DNA from: an uncultured Spirochaetales bacterium | Lineage (GTDB): Bacteria > UBP6 > UBA1177 | Direction: 5' to 3' | Assembly: GCA_902774115.1 (NCBI GenBank) | Contig: CACYHH010000004.1 | Location: 124,001 to 188,000, forward strand | DNA length: 64,000 bases | In this document: positions 17,973 through 26,899 of the stretch, one piece after another | Position numbering within the stretch: position 1 is the stretch's first letter | Layout: each line of letters starts with the position of its first letter | Position numbers and translations under genes: made by a program | The notes under the pieces: generated by a model | Told to the model about the DNA's origin: nothing | Database searches by the model: none | Seen by the model: only the letters and a program-made list of their open reading frames with translations

Positions 17973-19285
17973 TGAAAAAACTCCTTCTTCTCCTTATCGC
18001 TCTGATATTTTTAGCCGTTTCATGCAGCAGCTCGAAAAAAGCGGAAAACGATGACAATGCCGTTCTGCCTGATGAAGATATAACGGATATTGATGAAAAT
18101 GATGAAGATGCAGAATCTTCCGGCAATGATGCAGATGTCGATGAAAATCCGTGTGAAAAGATGGCAAATTCCACCGGAGAATATTTTGAATATTATGATT
18201 ATGACAACGGTGCCGAAAAAAAATATAAATGCTTGTGTCTTGAAGACTCTTTTCAATTAAAACCGGGTTGCAGAAAAATAAGTTACGCCAATATCTGCAC
18301 GGAAGTTAAGAAATGCTATTCTGCATGGGAAGAAATTGAATGCCGTGAGGAGGGCAAAGAGTTTTACGGTCAGGATATCCAATATGCAAAATTAGGGTAT
18401 TGCATCAAAAAAGATTTTTCGAGATACAATACTGTCAGAGATGAACCGACTTATTTCGACAATAACCTTAAAATAGAATGGACGGATAAAATTTCAGATA
18501 AAACCTACAATTGGTATGACGCTATGGGGTACTGCAGGAATCTGAAATACGGCGGTTACGATGACTGGAGAGTCCCTCTTCCTCAGGAACTGCTGCTTGC
18601 TTACAATACTTTTAAAATGTCTAACCAGTCAGGGATTTCTCTGTGGTCGGACCAGCTGCTGGCAAAGGAAGACGATTCATACGCATGGACGATCGATCCG
18701 AGAACCATGAAGTTAAGCTATGCCCGGAAAATGGAAGAGAACAATGTGCGCTGTGTCCGAGGCGAACCGATAGATGTCGCTTCTTCATTCAAGCCTGTCG
18801 ACACTTATCTGACAGTGGATTACAAAAACGGGCTTATGTGGAGCACCGCAAACTTTACCCGCGACAAAATGTGGAACGAAGCCCTTACCGAGTGTGAAAA
18901 TTCCACAGCAGCCGGTTTTAGCGACTGGCGTCTTCCCAACATCCATGAGCTTGCAACTCTGTTGAATTTTGAAAAAGACGGTCCTGCTTCGGATTTTCCA
19001 TATCCTGAAGACATCCCGGTTTATTTCTGGTCATCGACGACTCTGACATCCAACATAGGGGAATCTCCCGGAGTAACCATTTACAGGTCCGGGGAAATAA
19101 AAAATCTTTATAAAGGCGGTGTAATTGACAACGAACATAACTTTAACCGCGTCGTCTGCGTCCGAAACGAACTTTGCAGGGAAAATATTTCTGGAACGGT
19201 GAAAAATGCGTTGAATCGCCATGCAGCGGAAATCCGTGCGAAAAAGATGAACATTCCGACGGACTCTGCCATTTTGAAAATGTAA
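17972..19285 (+). CDS. DUF1566 lipoprotein, 5' part of a frameshifted gene
   Basis: 437-residue reading frame with leader MKKLLLLLIALIFLAVSC (lipobox Cys18), acidic linker and two DUF1566-like domains (about residues 140-270 and 275-400; GGYDDWRVPLP and GFSDWRLPNIHE). The reading is normal to VCVRNELC. After 19175 the frame becomes non-homologous (ending ...PTDSAILKM). The -1 frame continues instead with GKYFWNGEKCVESPCSGNPC, a perfect EGF-like module. This and the next entry are therefore most likely one original gene of about 966 codons. One extra G in the GGG run at 19179-19181 would restore it. Confidence 0.8.
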   Translation: MKKLLLLLIALIFLAVSCSSSKKAENDDNAVLPDEDITDIDENDEDAESSGNDADVDENPCEKMANSTGEYFEYYDYDNGAEKKYKCLCLEDSFQLKPGCRKISYANICTEVKKCYSAWEEIECREEGKEFYGQDIQYAKLGYCIKKDFSRYNTVRDEPTYFDNNLKIEWTDKISDKTYNWYDAMGYCRNLKYGGYDDWRVPLPQELLLAYNTFKMSNQSGISLWSDQLLAKEDDSYAWTIDPRTMKLSYARKMEENNVRCVRGEPIDVASSFKPVDTYLTVDYKNGLMWSTANFTRDKMWNEALTECENSTAAGFSDWRLPNIHELATLLNFEKDGPASDFPYPEDIPVYFWSSTTLTSNIGESPGVTIYRSGEIKNLYKGGVIDNEHNFNRVVCVRNELCRENISGTVKNALNRHAAEIRAKKMNIPTDSAILKM

Positions 19286-20871
19286 GCACTTATTCCTGCG
19301 GATGCGTTGAGAACTATTTCTGGAATGGCGTTAAATGCGTCAATCCGTGCGACACAGATCCGTGCAAAAACATCAAACATTCAAATAAAAAATGCAAACC
19401 GCGTGACGACTGGCGCTACACCTGCGGCTGCGAGGAAGGTTTCTGGTGGTGGGGACAGAACAAAGGCTGCATTGAAAGAAAGCCGGATTTGGCACATATC
19501 TGCACCGGTCAGACCAAGTGCTATGACAATGAAAAAGAGATCGAATGTCCGGCAAAAGGAGAAGAGTTCTACGGTCAGGATGCACAGTACGCAGATCTCG
19601 GCTACTGCGCGCCGCCGAACTACACGGTTGAGAGGAAAGTCGAAAACGAACCTGTGGTGATCGATAACTACACAGGACTCAGCTGGCAGCAGAAAGTCTA
19701 TGTTCCTGAAACATATATCGGGTGGAAAACATACTTAAACTACTGTGAAAATTCGAATTACGGCGGTTACGACGACTGGAGAGTGCCCGGTGTCTGGGAA
19801 TACAAATCCATTATGGATTTCGGCAGATACCATCCGAATGTCGATCCCGAATACTTCCCCGACACTCCGCCTGAATATTTCGTAACTTCCGTTTACTACC
19901 GTTATGACTGCGGCGAACCTCATTACCCTGTACCGGCGACATGGGTCTACCTTGTAAATTTCGATCATTTCGACACTTTTCTCCGAGAAGGCTGTGCGAA
20001 TGACCCTCCGTTCAATTTGCCTGTCCGCTGTGTCCGAGGTAAAGCCGAAGGAACCTCTCTGTCTAAAATCGCCTATTCATACGATGTTACCGTCAGTATT
20101 GATAAAAAATTCAATATTTTGATGACATCATGGGATTTCTATGCTCCTTCCCAAAAATGGGCAGATGCTTTAGATTACTGCGAGAATCTGACTTATGCGG
20201 GGCTTTCCGGCTGGAGACTGATGAACATAAGGGAAATCCACTTATTCAGCGGCGGGCAGCCGTCAACAAGCGAAGCTTATGATCCCACAAAAGCTATGGG
20301 ACCGATATGGAAAGAGATAACTTTCGAAGATGTACGCTGCATAAGGGACAACCCCTGCAAAAGCGATGAAGTCTGGTTTGAATCCAAGTGTATGAAAAAT
20401 CCGTGCGTGAACAACCCGTGCGGCAAGAAAACCAATTCCGACGGAGCGTGCCAGCCGATAAATGAAGAACTCTACTCATGCCGCTGCGATGATTTTTATT
20501 ACTATTGGAATGCCGAAAGCATGAAATGCGTCGAATCATGCAAAAAGGGACCGTGCAAATACATCGAACATTCCGATCAACAGTGCTATGAAGATGACCC
20601 TAAAGGCTACAGATGCGGCTGCGATGAAGGATACACTTGGGATTTTGACTCAAAAAAATGCCTTGACGATAACGAAACTGGTGATGACGACAGCGGGAAT
20701 CAGGAAACCGACAATGATTCAAATCCTGACACAGACACAATTGAAACGCCAGATGAAATTTCGGATGCTGACTCAACAGAAACACCGGATATCGATGCCG
20801 ACAACGATGCCGTTTCCGATACGGATATTGCTGAAGTAGCAGATGAAACACCCGATTCCGATGGAATTTAG
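19174..20871 (+). CDS. EGF-like/DUF1566 lipoprotein, 3' part of a frameshifted gene
   Basis: 565-codon open frame that lacks a signal peptide and a ribosome site; its only nominal start is a TTG within the previous frame, so it is probably not translated on its own. Domains in order: two EGF-like modules, a long DUF1566-like domain (about residues 95-290, GGYDDWRVPGVWEYKS), a second degenerate one (about 305-410, GLSGWRLMNIREIH), two more EGF-like modules, and a Thr/Asp-rich acidic tail of about 65 residues. The acidic tail at the C-terminus is unusual because in the paralogues such segments sit after the lipid anchor. The stop directly abuts the stop of the convergent gene. Confidence 0.75.
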   Translation: MQGKYFWNGEKCVESPCSGNPCEKDEHSDGLCHFENVSTYSCGCVENYFWNGVKCVNPCDTDPCKNIKHSNKKCKPRDDWRYTCGCEEGFWWWGQNKGCIERKPDLAHICTGQTKCYDNEKEIECPAKGEEFYGQDAQYADLGYCAPPNYTVERKVENEPVVIDNYTGLSWQQKVYVPETYIGWKTYLNYCENSNYGGYDDWRVPGVWEYKSIMDFGRYHPNVDPEYFPDTPPEYFVTSVYYRYDCGEPHYPVPATWVYLVNFDHFDTFLREGCANDPPFNLPVRCVRGKAEGTSLSKIAYSYDVTVSIDKKFNILMTSWDFYAPSQKWADALDYCENLTYAGLSGWRLMNIREIHLFSGGQPSTSEAYDPTKAMGPIWKEITFEDVRCIRDNPCKSDEVWFESKCMKNPCVNNPCGKKTNSDGACQPINEELYSCRCDDFYYYWNAESMKCVESCKKGPCKYIEHSDQQCYEDDPKGYRCGCDEGYTWDFDSKKCLDDNETGDDDSGNQETDNDSNPDTDTIETPDEISDADSTETPDIDADNDAVSDTDIAEVADETPDSDGI

Positions 20872-22044
20872 CTATCCCTCAAACAGCCTGATGATTTCCT
20901 GAGCTGCCTTGCGGCCTGAAGATATTGCTTCGACGATCGTGGAGCCGCCTGTTTTGCAGTCGCCGGCATAGACAAGTTTCGCGTTGTCGTCGCTCTTCGT
21001 GTCGGAGCGGCTTCCGACCGCGCGGATAATGAGATCGAAGTAAGGAAGTGAAACTGACGAATTTTCAAGCGGGACCCACTTTTCGCCGTCAAAGAAGTTG
21101 CGTCTTACGGTGAGACAGAGTTTGTTTCCGATTTTTTCTATTTTTTCGGGGCTTGTCATGCCGCAGAGGTCGATTTTGTGATTGACGAGGTCAAGGTATT
21201 CCGCTTTCGATATGCGCATGTCCGAAATGCGGCGTCTGACGAACATTTCGACCGATGCCGCACCGTTTCTCATTGCCGTTGCTGCGCAGTCTGCCGCGAC
21301 GTTTCCGCCTCCGATGACCGCGACATGACCGTTCGTCTGGAAATCTTCCGGATGGTAGAGGAAATCGGTGTATGAAACGCTGAGTTCTTCTCCCGGGATC
21401 TTGAGTTCAAGGCAGTTGGGCTCGCCGGTCGAGACGATCACGGCGTCGAAACGGTTTAGAAGCTCGACTGTGTGGCTCACTTTCGCGTTGAGTTTCAGCG
21501 TAACGAGGTCGTTGTTGCTGATGAACTCGTAGTCGCGCTCTATTACTTCGTGAGGTAGCCTGTTTTCGGGAATCATGCAGAGTGCGCCGCCGATTTCGTG
21601 ACGACCTTCATAGATCGTAACTTTGAAACCGTTTTTGACAAGAAGCGCAGTCGCCGCAAGCCCGGCAGGCCCTGCTCCGACGATAGCGACAGTGTGACCG
21701 TTGTGCGGAAGCGAGACTTTTTCGGGATGATCGACCCTGAAATTGTGCAGGATCGTCGCCTGGACTCTCGGAATGTTGACCGGAAAGTCGATTCCCGAGC
21801 GTGTGCAGGCTTTCATGCAGAATTTGTCAGGGCAGATGAGGCCGCAGGTCTGTCCCATCGGGTTGACACGCGTAATTGCCGCCACTGCCTCGTCCCACTC
21901 CTCAGCCTTTGAATACTGGATGAACTCGCGAGGATTGCAGCTAACGGGGCATGCAGTCATGCAGGGCTGGGTTTTGCAGTTGAGACATCTTTTCAGCTCC
22001 TCGCGAAGCTGGATCTTGGTGAGATAAAGCGATTTTTCGGACAT
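20872..22044 (-). CDS. PreT/GltD-like Fe-S FAD oxidoreductase
   Basis: 390-residue flavoprotein related to the small subunit of glutamate synthase and to PreT of NAD-dependent dihydropyrimidine dehydrogenase. The N-terminal domain has two Cys clusters (CLNCKTQPCMTACPVSC and CGLICPDKFCMKAC) expected to hold 4Fe-4S centres. An FAD loop VGAGPAGLAATALL and an NAD(P) loop IGGGNVAADCAATAMRNG follow, and the C-terminus has the FAD-contact GDCKTGGSTIVEAI. It is shorter than GltD (usually about 460 or more). No large subunit (GltB or PreA) is adjacent, so the electron partner is unknown. No good ribosome site is seen; it lies 23 bases after the dehydrogenase gene. Confidence 0.8.
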   Translation of the reverse strand: MSEKSLYLTKIQLREELKRCLNCKTQPCMTACPVSCNPREFIQYSKAEEWDEAVAAITRVNPMGQTCGLICPDKFCMKACTRSGIDFPVNIPRVQATILHNFRVDHPEKVSLPHNGHTVAIVGAGPAGLAATALLVKNGFKVTIYEGRHEIGGALCMIPENRLPHEVIERDYEFISNNDLVTLKLNAKVSHTVELLNRFDAVIVSTGEPNCLELKIPGEELSVSYTDFLYHPEDFQTNGHVAVIGGGNVAADCAATAMRNGAASVEMFVRRRISDMRISKAEYLDLVNHKIDLCGMTSPEKIEKIGNKLCLTVRRNFFDGEKWVPLENSSVSLPYFDLIIRAVGSRSDTKSDDNAKLVYAGDCKTGGSTIVEAISSGRKAAQEIIRLFEG

Positions 22045-22067
22045 GATTTTTTTGTTAAAAAATGATT

Positions 22068-23198
22068 CTACTTAAGTGCGTTTTTAAGGATTTCTTCAGC
22101 AACTTCGAGCGTTTTTGCCGTTCCGCCAAGGTCGTATGTTACAACTTTGCGCTCTTTGACTGTAAGCTCGACACCTTTCTGGATCCTTGCCGCCATTTCG
22201 TGCTCGCCCAGGTATGTGCAGAGCATTTTTCCTGCAAGGATCGTAGCCATCGGGTTGACTTTATACATGCCGGTATATTTCGGTGCACTGCCGTGAACAG
22301 GCTCGAAAACAGCGTAGTTCGAACCGATGTTGCCGCTGTGAGCAAAGCCGAGGCCGCCTACAAGCTGGCTGCAGAGGTCGCTGATGATGTCGCCGAAAAG
22401 GTTTTCAGCAACAAGAACTTCATATTTTTCGGGGCATTTTACAAGCCACATTCCGATTGCGTCAACGTTGTCGAACCATGCGGTGATCTCAGGATATTCA
22501 GCAGCGATCTTCTCGAAAACTTCGACCATAAGTCCGCCGGTCTTTCTGAGAACGTTCGGTTTTTCAACAAGTGTGACTTTCTTCTTTCCGAACTTTCTTG
22601 CGTGCTCGAATGCTGCGCGGATGATCCTCTCAGCGCCCTTTCTCGTGATGATCCTTGTCGAGATCGCAAGATCTTCTCCCGGAGTATCCATGAAGAATTT
22701 CATCTTCGGCGAATCCTTTGCAAGAGCAGCTTTGAGCTCGTCGCTTACAGGACCGTATTCAACACCGGCATAGCTGCCTTCAGTGTTCTCTCTGAAAACC
22801 GTGATGTTGATGTCTTCCTTTCCGTTGAGGTTGAGCGGGTTGCCCGGAATAGCGATGTTCGGTCTTTCGTTGCAGTAAAGGTCGAATTCCTGGCGGAGTC
22901 TGACTATCGGAGAAAAATATGTGAGACCTTTGTCGCGAAGTTCGGGAATAAGCTCGTTCTTAGCCTCTTTCTGCGGTTTTGACGTGATTGCGCCGAAAAG
23001 AGCGGCATCAGTCGTCTTCATCATATCAGTCGTTCTTTTGGGAAGCGGATCGCCCTCTTTGCACCAGAATTCCCAGCCGATGTCGCCGTGAATGTATTCA
23101 GCATCAAGTTTAAGACCGTCGAAAACGATCTTTGCAGCTTCCATAACCTCTTTTCCAACGCCGTCACCCGGCAGCCAAGCGATACGATACTTTGCCAT
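22068..23198 (-). CDS. Isocitrate/isopropylmalate dehydrogenase family enzyme
   Basis: 376-residue beta-decarboxylating dehydrogenase. LPGDGVGKEV is at the N-terminus, the substrate motif is FRENTEGSYAGVEYG, and the metal and cofactor sites are seen in DNVDAIGMWLV, LFGDIISDL and EPVHGSAPKYTG. The RENTEG signature points to NAD-type isocitrate or homoisocitrate dehydrogenase rather than LeuB, which reads RELTGG here. The exact substrate cannot be fixed from the sequence. The ATG follows AAAGGAG. First gene of a two-gene unit with the PreT/GltD-like flavoprotein. Confidence 0.83.
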   Translation of the reverse strand: MAKYRIAWLPGDGVGKEVMEAAKIVFDGLKLDAEYIHGDIGWEFWCKEGDPLPKRTTDMMKTTDAALFGAITSKPQKEAKNELIPELRDKGLTYFSPIVRLRQEFDLYCNERPNIAIPGNPLNLNGKEDINITVFRENTEGSYAGVEYGPVSDELKAALAKDSPKMKFFMDTPGEDLAISTRIITRKGAERIIRAAFEHARKFGKKKVTLVEKPNVLRKTGGLMVEVFEKIAAEYPEITAWFDNVDAIGMWLVKCPEKYEVLVAENLFGDIISDLCSQLVGGLGFAHSGNIGSNYAVFEPVHGSAPKYTGMYKVNPMATILAGKMLCTYLGEHEMAARIQKGVELTVKERKVVTYDLGGTAKTLEVAEEILKNALK

Positions 23199-23384
23199 GA
23201 TTTTCTCCTTTTTTTAAAAATTATTAAAAAACTCAGACAGTGAATGAACTTCAAAAGCGAGTGATTTTACATTCTGATTTTTTTTGGTCAAACAAAATTG
23301 ATTTTATTCAGCATATTTTTCGAAATGAAGCTGCATAGGTCATCAGCGCTTGTTTTCTATAAACTCGTTGCTTTTTTCAGAGAA

Positions 23385-23430
23385 CCGTTCCGTTTTTCGT
23401 CTGATTTTGGACGAAAATCCAATATTTTGG
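23385..23430. repeat. Shared upstream hairpin motif, copy 1
   Basis: Lies in the 312-base gap before the ORF6N gene. It contains TTTTCGTC (23394-23401) and its exact complement GACGAAAA (23410-23417) around an 8-base loop. The surrounding CCGTTCCGTTTTTCGTC and TTTTGGACGAAAATC recur with few changes at 33388-33450 upstream of the DUF4143 gene. The rest of the gap holds the dehydrogenase leader and the promoter below; nothing else was seen. Confidence 0.7.
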
Positions 23431-23469
23431 TAACACACCCATTTAATACAAAGATACACTAAAAAATAT

Positions 23470-23498
23470 TTGATAAAACTCTCTTAACATATTATTAT
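23470..23498 (+). promoter_or_regulatory. sigma-70-type promoter for ORF6N gene
   Basis: TTGATA at 23470-23475 and TATTAT at 23493-23498, spacer 17 bp. Transcription should begin near 23505, only about six bases before the ATG at 23511, which favours the ATG at 23532 as the start or a leaderless message. Confidence 0.55.
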
Positions 23499-23510
23499 TG
23501 ATTTGCAGAA

Positions 23511-24524
23511 ATGTTTTATTATGGTAAAATTATGGAATGCGAAATTATAATTAATAGCGAAAACGATTTGAGATCAAAAATCTACACAATCCGCGGTATG
23601 CAGGTGATGCTGGATTTTGACTTGGCTGAAATTTATGGTTACACAACCAAACGTTTTAATGAGCAAGTCAGGAATAATATTGAAAAATTTGATGAAGATT
23701 TCAGATTCCAGCTGACTTGGGAGGAGTTAGAAATAATATCATCATTGCGTTCAAGGTCGAAAATTTCGACCTTGAACACAGGGCGCGGCAGCAATGTTAA
23801 ATACCTTCCTTACGCCTTTACCGAGCAGGGAATCTATATGCTGATGACTGTTCTTCGCGGCGATCTGGCAATAAGACAGAGCAAAATTCTGATCCGGCTT
23901 TTCAAAACGATGAAGGATTTCATCATCGAACGTGAAGATCTTATCGGTTATAACGATGTTGCAAAACTTGCGATCCAGACTTCGCAAAACACCAAAGACA
24001 TTGCCTTAATTAAAGAAAACATGGCAACAAAAACTGATGTTGTCAAAATCATTGAAGATTTCAGTAGCAGCGAAATAAAAAAGGATTTTCTCTTTTTGAA
24101 CGGAAAATCTGTTGAAGCCGATCTCGCTTACCAGCAGATCTATGCCGAGGCAAGAGAAACAATTTTTGTGATTGACAACTATATCAGCTTAAAAACGCTT
24201 GTTCTGCTCAAATCGGTGCGGGAAAATATAAAAATCACAATATTTTCTGACAATATCCGTCATGGCTTACACAAACAGGAACTTGGTGATTTTATTAAGG
24301 AATATCCTCATGTCGAGCTCTCTTTCAAAATAACTGACGGTATTTTTCACGACCGTTATGTAATTCTTGATTTCGGCACGAAAAACGAAAAAATCTATCA
24401 CTGCGGAGCATCATCTAAAGACGCAGGAAAAAAAGTCTGTACAATTTCAGCAATCACGGACAATGCCGTTTATAAGCCGCTGATTAAAAAATTATTGAAA
24501 AATCGGGAACTTGTTTTGGGTTAA
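23511..24524 (+). CDS. ORF6N domain protein with PLD-like C-terminal domain
   Basis: 337 residues (330 if the ATG at 23532 is used). The N-terminal ORF6N (KilA-N-related, DNA-binding) domain is at about residues 20-110, with KIYTIRGMQVML and YAFTEQGIYML. A helical linker follows. The C-terminal domain (about 195-335) has the HxRx4D motif HDRYVILD followed by HCGASSKDAGKK, a phospholipase-D-like half-site in which the usual Lys of HxKx4D is Arg. Such a pairing suggests a DNA-binding nuclease or regulator. ORF6N proteins are common in prophages and accessory regions. A second copy of the C-terminal domain is at 63448-64000. Its final codons are inside the 24-bp repeat at 24495. Confidence 0.8.
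   Translation: MFYYGKIMECEIIINSENDLRSKIYTIRGMQVMLDFDLAEIYGYTTKRFNEQVRNNIEKFDEDFRFQLTWEELEIISSLRSRSKISTLNTGRGSNVKYLPYAFTEQGIYMLMTVLRGDLAIRQSKILIRLFKTMKDFIIEREDLIGYNDVAKLAIQTSQNTKDIALIKENMATKTDVVKIIEDFSSSEIKKDFLFLNGKSVEADLAYQQIYAEARETIFVIDNYISLKTLVLLKSVRENIKITIFSDNIRHGLHKQELGDFIKEYPHVELSFKITDGIFHDRYVILDFGTKNEKIYHCGASSKDAGKKVCTISAITDNAVYKPLIKKLLKNRELVLG
24495..24518 (+). repeat. 24-bp direct repeat, left copy
   Basis: Perfect match to 34996-35019. Here it encodes the end of the ORF6N protein (LKNRELVL). Similarity extends a few bases on both sides with single mismatches (24490-24520 against 34991-35021). Confidence 0.85.
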
Positions 24525-24609
24525 GCCGCTGTCGCGTTGGCATTGAATTGATGTACGAAGTTAGATTATGACATAATAGATAATATTTTTCCGAAGGTAT
24601 ATGTGCTTC

Positions 24610-25341
24610 TTACAATACCAAATCCAATTCTGCTTTTATATCATCAGGCGCCAAGGAATTAACACAAGCAATAGCGCATGCTGAAAATGGAGCATCCGCT
24701 GAAACAGCCTCTTTAAGTTGTCGAATACAGGATTTTCTTGTTATGTCACTGGATTTATATTCAGCCAGAATTTTATCAACATTATCCCATATTTTTTTTC
24801 GCGAATCTCCTAATTTCTTCCAATTATATATTTTTTCTGAAACTTCCAACCTCGTTTTATTTTGTTCGTTTCCTGGATCAACAGGAAGTACCCGATTTCC
24901 CATAAACGTAATTAGTGCTACATCTTCTCGCACACATGGATCAATCAATAAAGGTATCTCTGTTTCGTTTCCATACTCTGTCAATAATGGGCTATCCTTT
25001 GCTAATGGGAAAAAACAGCCTTTTCCGCCTTCACCAGTTTTTCTATTCGCATATACACAAGACACTCGGTAATTATGAGGATCATTTTTTAACCAATGAT
25101 ATCCACAGTCAGCCAAAGGTTCATTGTAATTATATTGTTCAAATTGCCTCACCTTTTGTTTTGGTCTAAAATGATCAATATGTGCATCTTGACCAATCAA
25201 TTTCACTTCAGTGTACCAGCACTTGTTATGAAAATGCTTTCTAAAATCCTTTTTGAGTTTTTTATTTTTCCACAATTCACTAGAATTTCCCCAAGCATTT
25301 TGTTTAGTAAGAATTAGTTTTTCCAAGTCAATGTATCTCAT
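24610..25341 (-). CDS. HNH endonuclease, PtuB-like
   Basis: 243-residue protein with an HNH core: CWYTEVKL, then HIDHFRPKQKV at about residues 54-65 and a later YRVSC/N segment. The HxDHFRPK pattern is that of the TIGR02646/PtuB group of nucleases found with an ATPase in Septu and retron Ec78 defence loci. It overlaps the ATPase gene by ATGA, so the two are made together. Inference: it is the effector that degrades nucleic acid when the ATPase senses infection. The gene is visibly more AT-rich than the flanking core genes. Identity as a true PtuB is not proven. Confidence 0.68.
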   Translation of the reverse strand: MRYIDLEKLILTKQNAWGNSSELWKNKKLKKDFRKHFHNKCWYTEVKLIGQDAHIDHFRPKQKVRQFEQYNYNEPLADCGYHWLKNDPHNYRVSCVYANRKTGEGGKGCFFPLAKDSPLLTEYGNETEIPLLIDPCVREDVALITFMGNRVLPVDPGNEQNKTRLEVSEKIYNWKKLGDSRKKIWDNVDKILAEYKSSDITRKSCIRQLKEAVSADAPFSACAIACVNSLAPDDIKAELDLVL

Positions 25342-26894
25342 GCTTGATCCTCATAAAGAGTGGATATTATTTCTTTTATTTTTTTTCGACGTTGTTGGAT
25401 TTCTTTGAATGAAAGATATTTCTTTGCAAAGAATTTAGATTTTTTGAATATTTGCATAAAATCGTCATAAAGAAAATCTATTGAATTATAAGAAATAGGT
25501 AAAGCTCCTAGTTTTTCTGTTAATTCTCTGAGCTTATCTTTTTCGCTCTCAGAAGCTTCTCCGTTTATCAACTTTAAATATAATTTCTGCCGTTTAATAA
25601 AATCTTTTCTCGTTTGTTCATCATAAGATGTTTCAAGTCCATAATACTCACTTTGCAGCAATCCGTCTATTCCTAAACCTTCGGTATTTTCTGAAGGTTC
25701 AACAACTTTCGCCTCATCATTGTTAAGAGTGAAAATTTTAATGAAATCTTTGTTTACTCCATTAATGACAAGCGGATCGTGCGTTGCTATAATTGCTTGG
25801 GTATTAACAGCTCCTTTTAAGCAATTATCAATGATTTCTTTTATTTCATATTTCCATTTAGGATTCATGTGCGCATCCGGTTCATCCATTAAAACGAGAC
25901 AATCTTCGTTTTTGCACACACCAAGCATACCCAGCATCTTGATCAGCTGGCGCTGTCCTTCACTCATATTGCTTACTTTAACTGAGGTATCTCCGAAAGG
26001 TACGGTCACCTCATAGCACGCATCAAATAGTGAGTGTAACTTTTCGAAAAATCCAAAGAGAGCAATAGAATCAGCACCAATTTCTTCAAGGTTGCTGAGC
26101 GTAAAATATCCCTTGCCAGCATCCGTATATTTGAACCCACGGCGGAAATAATCAGTGAAGCGATGGTCTATAAAATCTGCAAGATAATACAATCGTGTAG
26201 GGTAATCATCATCAAAATGCTCATTACCAAAAAGTCTCTCGACTTTATCCAGATTAACACAGACATCAACATATTCAATCTTTGAAAAGTGACATTTTTC
26301 CCGTAAATATCCTTTCTCAAAAGACTCATGGCCTGCAAGAATAGATAAAAGGTAGATTGGCGTCATCGCTTCGTCGCAGTAGTTGTATTTTCTCTTTGGA
26401 AAATATGGATTTTGAGTGACTGTGTCGTCATTCATGAACTTCTGGAAAAAAAGAATCGTTGAGCGGCATTCCTTTATATACTGATTATTAATCTGGCGGA
26501 TCTTACTTACGAGTTTATTGTTAGCACCGGAGTAGAACGCTACAATCCTTTGTGGGAACACCCGCCTTTTAGACATGACGGTTCTGATCAGCTTATAGCT
26601 TCCCTCATAAACCTTTGAGCCTGCTTGAAGACGATATCTGTGCCCATCCTTTGTGATTTTGTGCGGTGTTTGCGCATACTCGTAGTTGATTTCATAGTTA
26701 TAATCAATCCTATTTTCGATTGCAGGAGAATTAAAAGACATTAATATTTCGAGAACAGCGTCAATCATAGTTGACTTTCCGGTGCCGTTTTCTCCAATCA
26801 ATATGGTCGAGCTTCCGCCATCTACTGTAGAAAATGAAATGCTAAAATCAACCAGACAAAGATGATTGTCAATCTTCAGGCTTTTGATCTGCAT
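25338..26894 (-). CDS. AAA ATPase, PtuA-like (Septu-type)
   Basis: 518-residue SMC/ABC-like ATPase of the OLD/PtuA style. Walker A GENGTGKST is at residues 34-42, the signature-like NMSEGQRQLIKMLG lies near 320, Walker B is CLVLMDEPDAHMNP and the H-loop is IIATHDPLVI. The middle region is helical and divergent. No TOPRIM domain is apparent, which separates it from OLD nucleases, and the HNH gene overlaps its stop. It starts five bases after hsdS, so it belongs to the type I restriction operon. The Septu assignment rests on ATPase-HNH pairing and length. Confidence 0.7.
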   Translation of the reverse strand: MQIKSLKIDNHLCLVDFSISFSTVDGGSSTILIGENGTGKSTMIDAVLEILMSFNSPAIENRIDYNYEINYEYAQTPHKITKDGHRYRLQAGSKVYEGSYKLIRTVMSKRRVFPQRIVAFYSGANNKLVSKIRQINNQYIKECRSTILFFQKFMNDDTVTQNPYFPKRKYNYCDEAMTPIYLLSILAGHESFEKGYLREKCHFSKIEYVDVCVNLDKVERLFGNEHFDDDYPTRLYYLADFIDHRFTDYFRRGFKYTDAGKGYFTLSNLEEIGADSIALFGFFEKLHSLFDACYEVTVPFGDTSVKVSNMSEGQRQLIKMLGMLGVCKNEDCLVLMDEPDAHMNPKWKYEIKEIIDNCLKGAVNTQAIIATHDPLVINGVNKDFIKIFTLNNDEAKVVEPSENTEGLGIDGLLQSEYYGLETSYDEQTRKDFIKRQKLYLKLINGEASESEKDKLRELTEKLGALPISYNSIDFLYDDFMQIFKKSKFFAKKYLSFKEIQQRRKKIKEIISTLYEDQA

Positions 26895-26899
26895 AGTAT

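Noticed and set aside
19175-19185. Programmed -1 ribosomal frameshift
   Set aside because: The frame-0 codons TGC AGG GAA AAT do not form an X-XXY-YYZ slippery heptamer and no clear downstream structure was seen. A single-base deletion is simpler.
22062-22982. 306-residue reading frame antisense to the isocitrate/isopropylmalate dehydrogenase gene
   Set aside because: It lies wholly opposite conserved dehydrogenase motifs and has no ribosome site.
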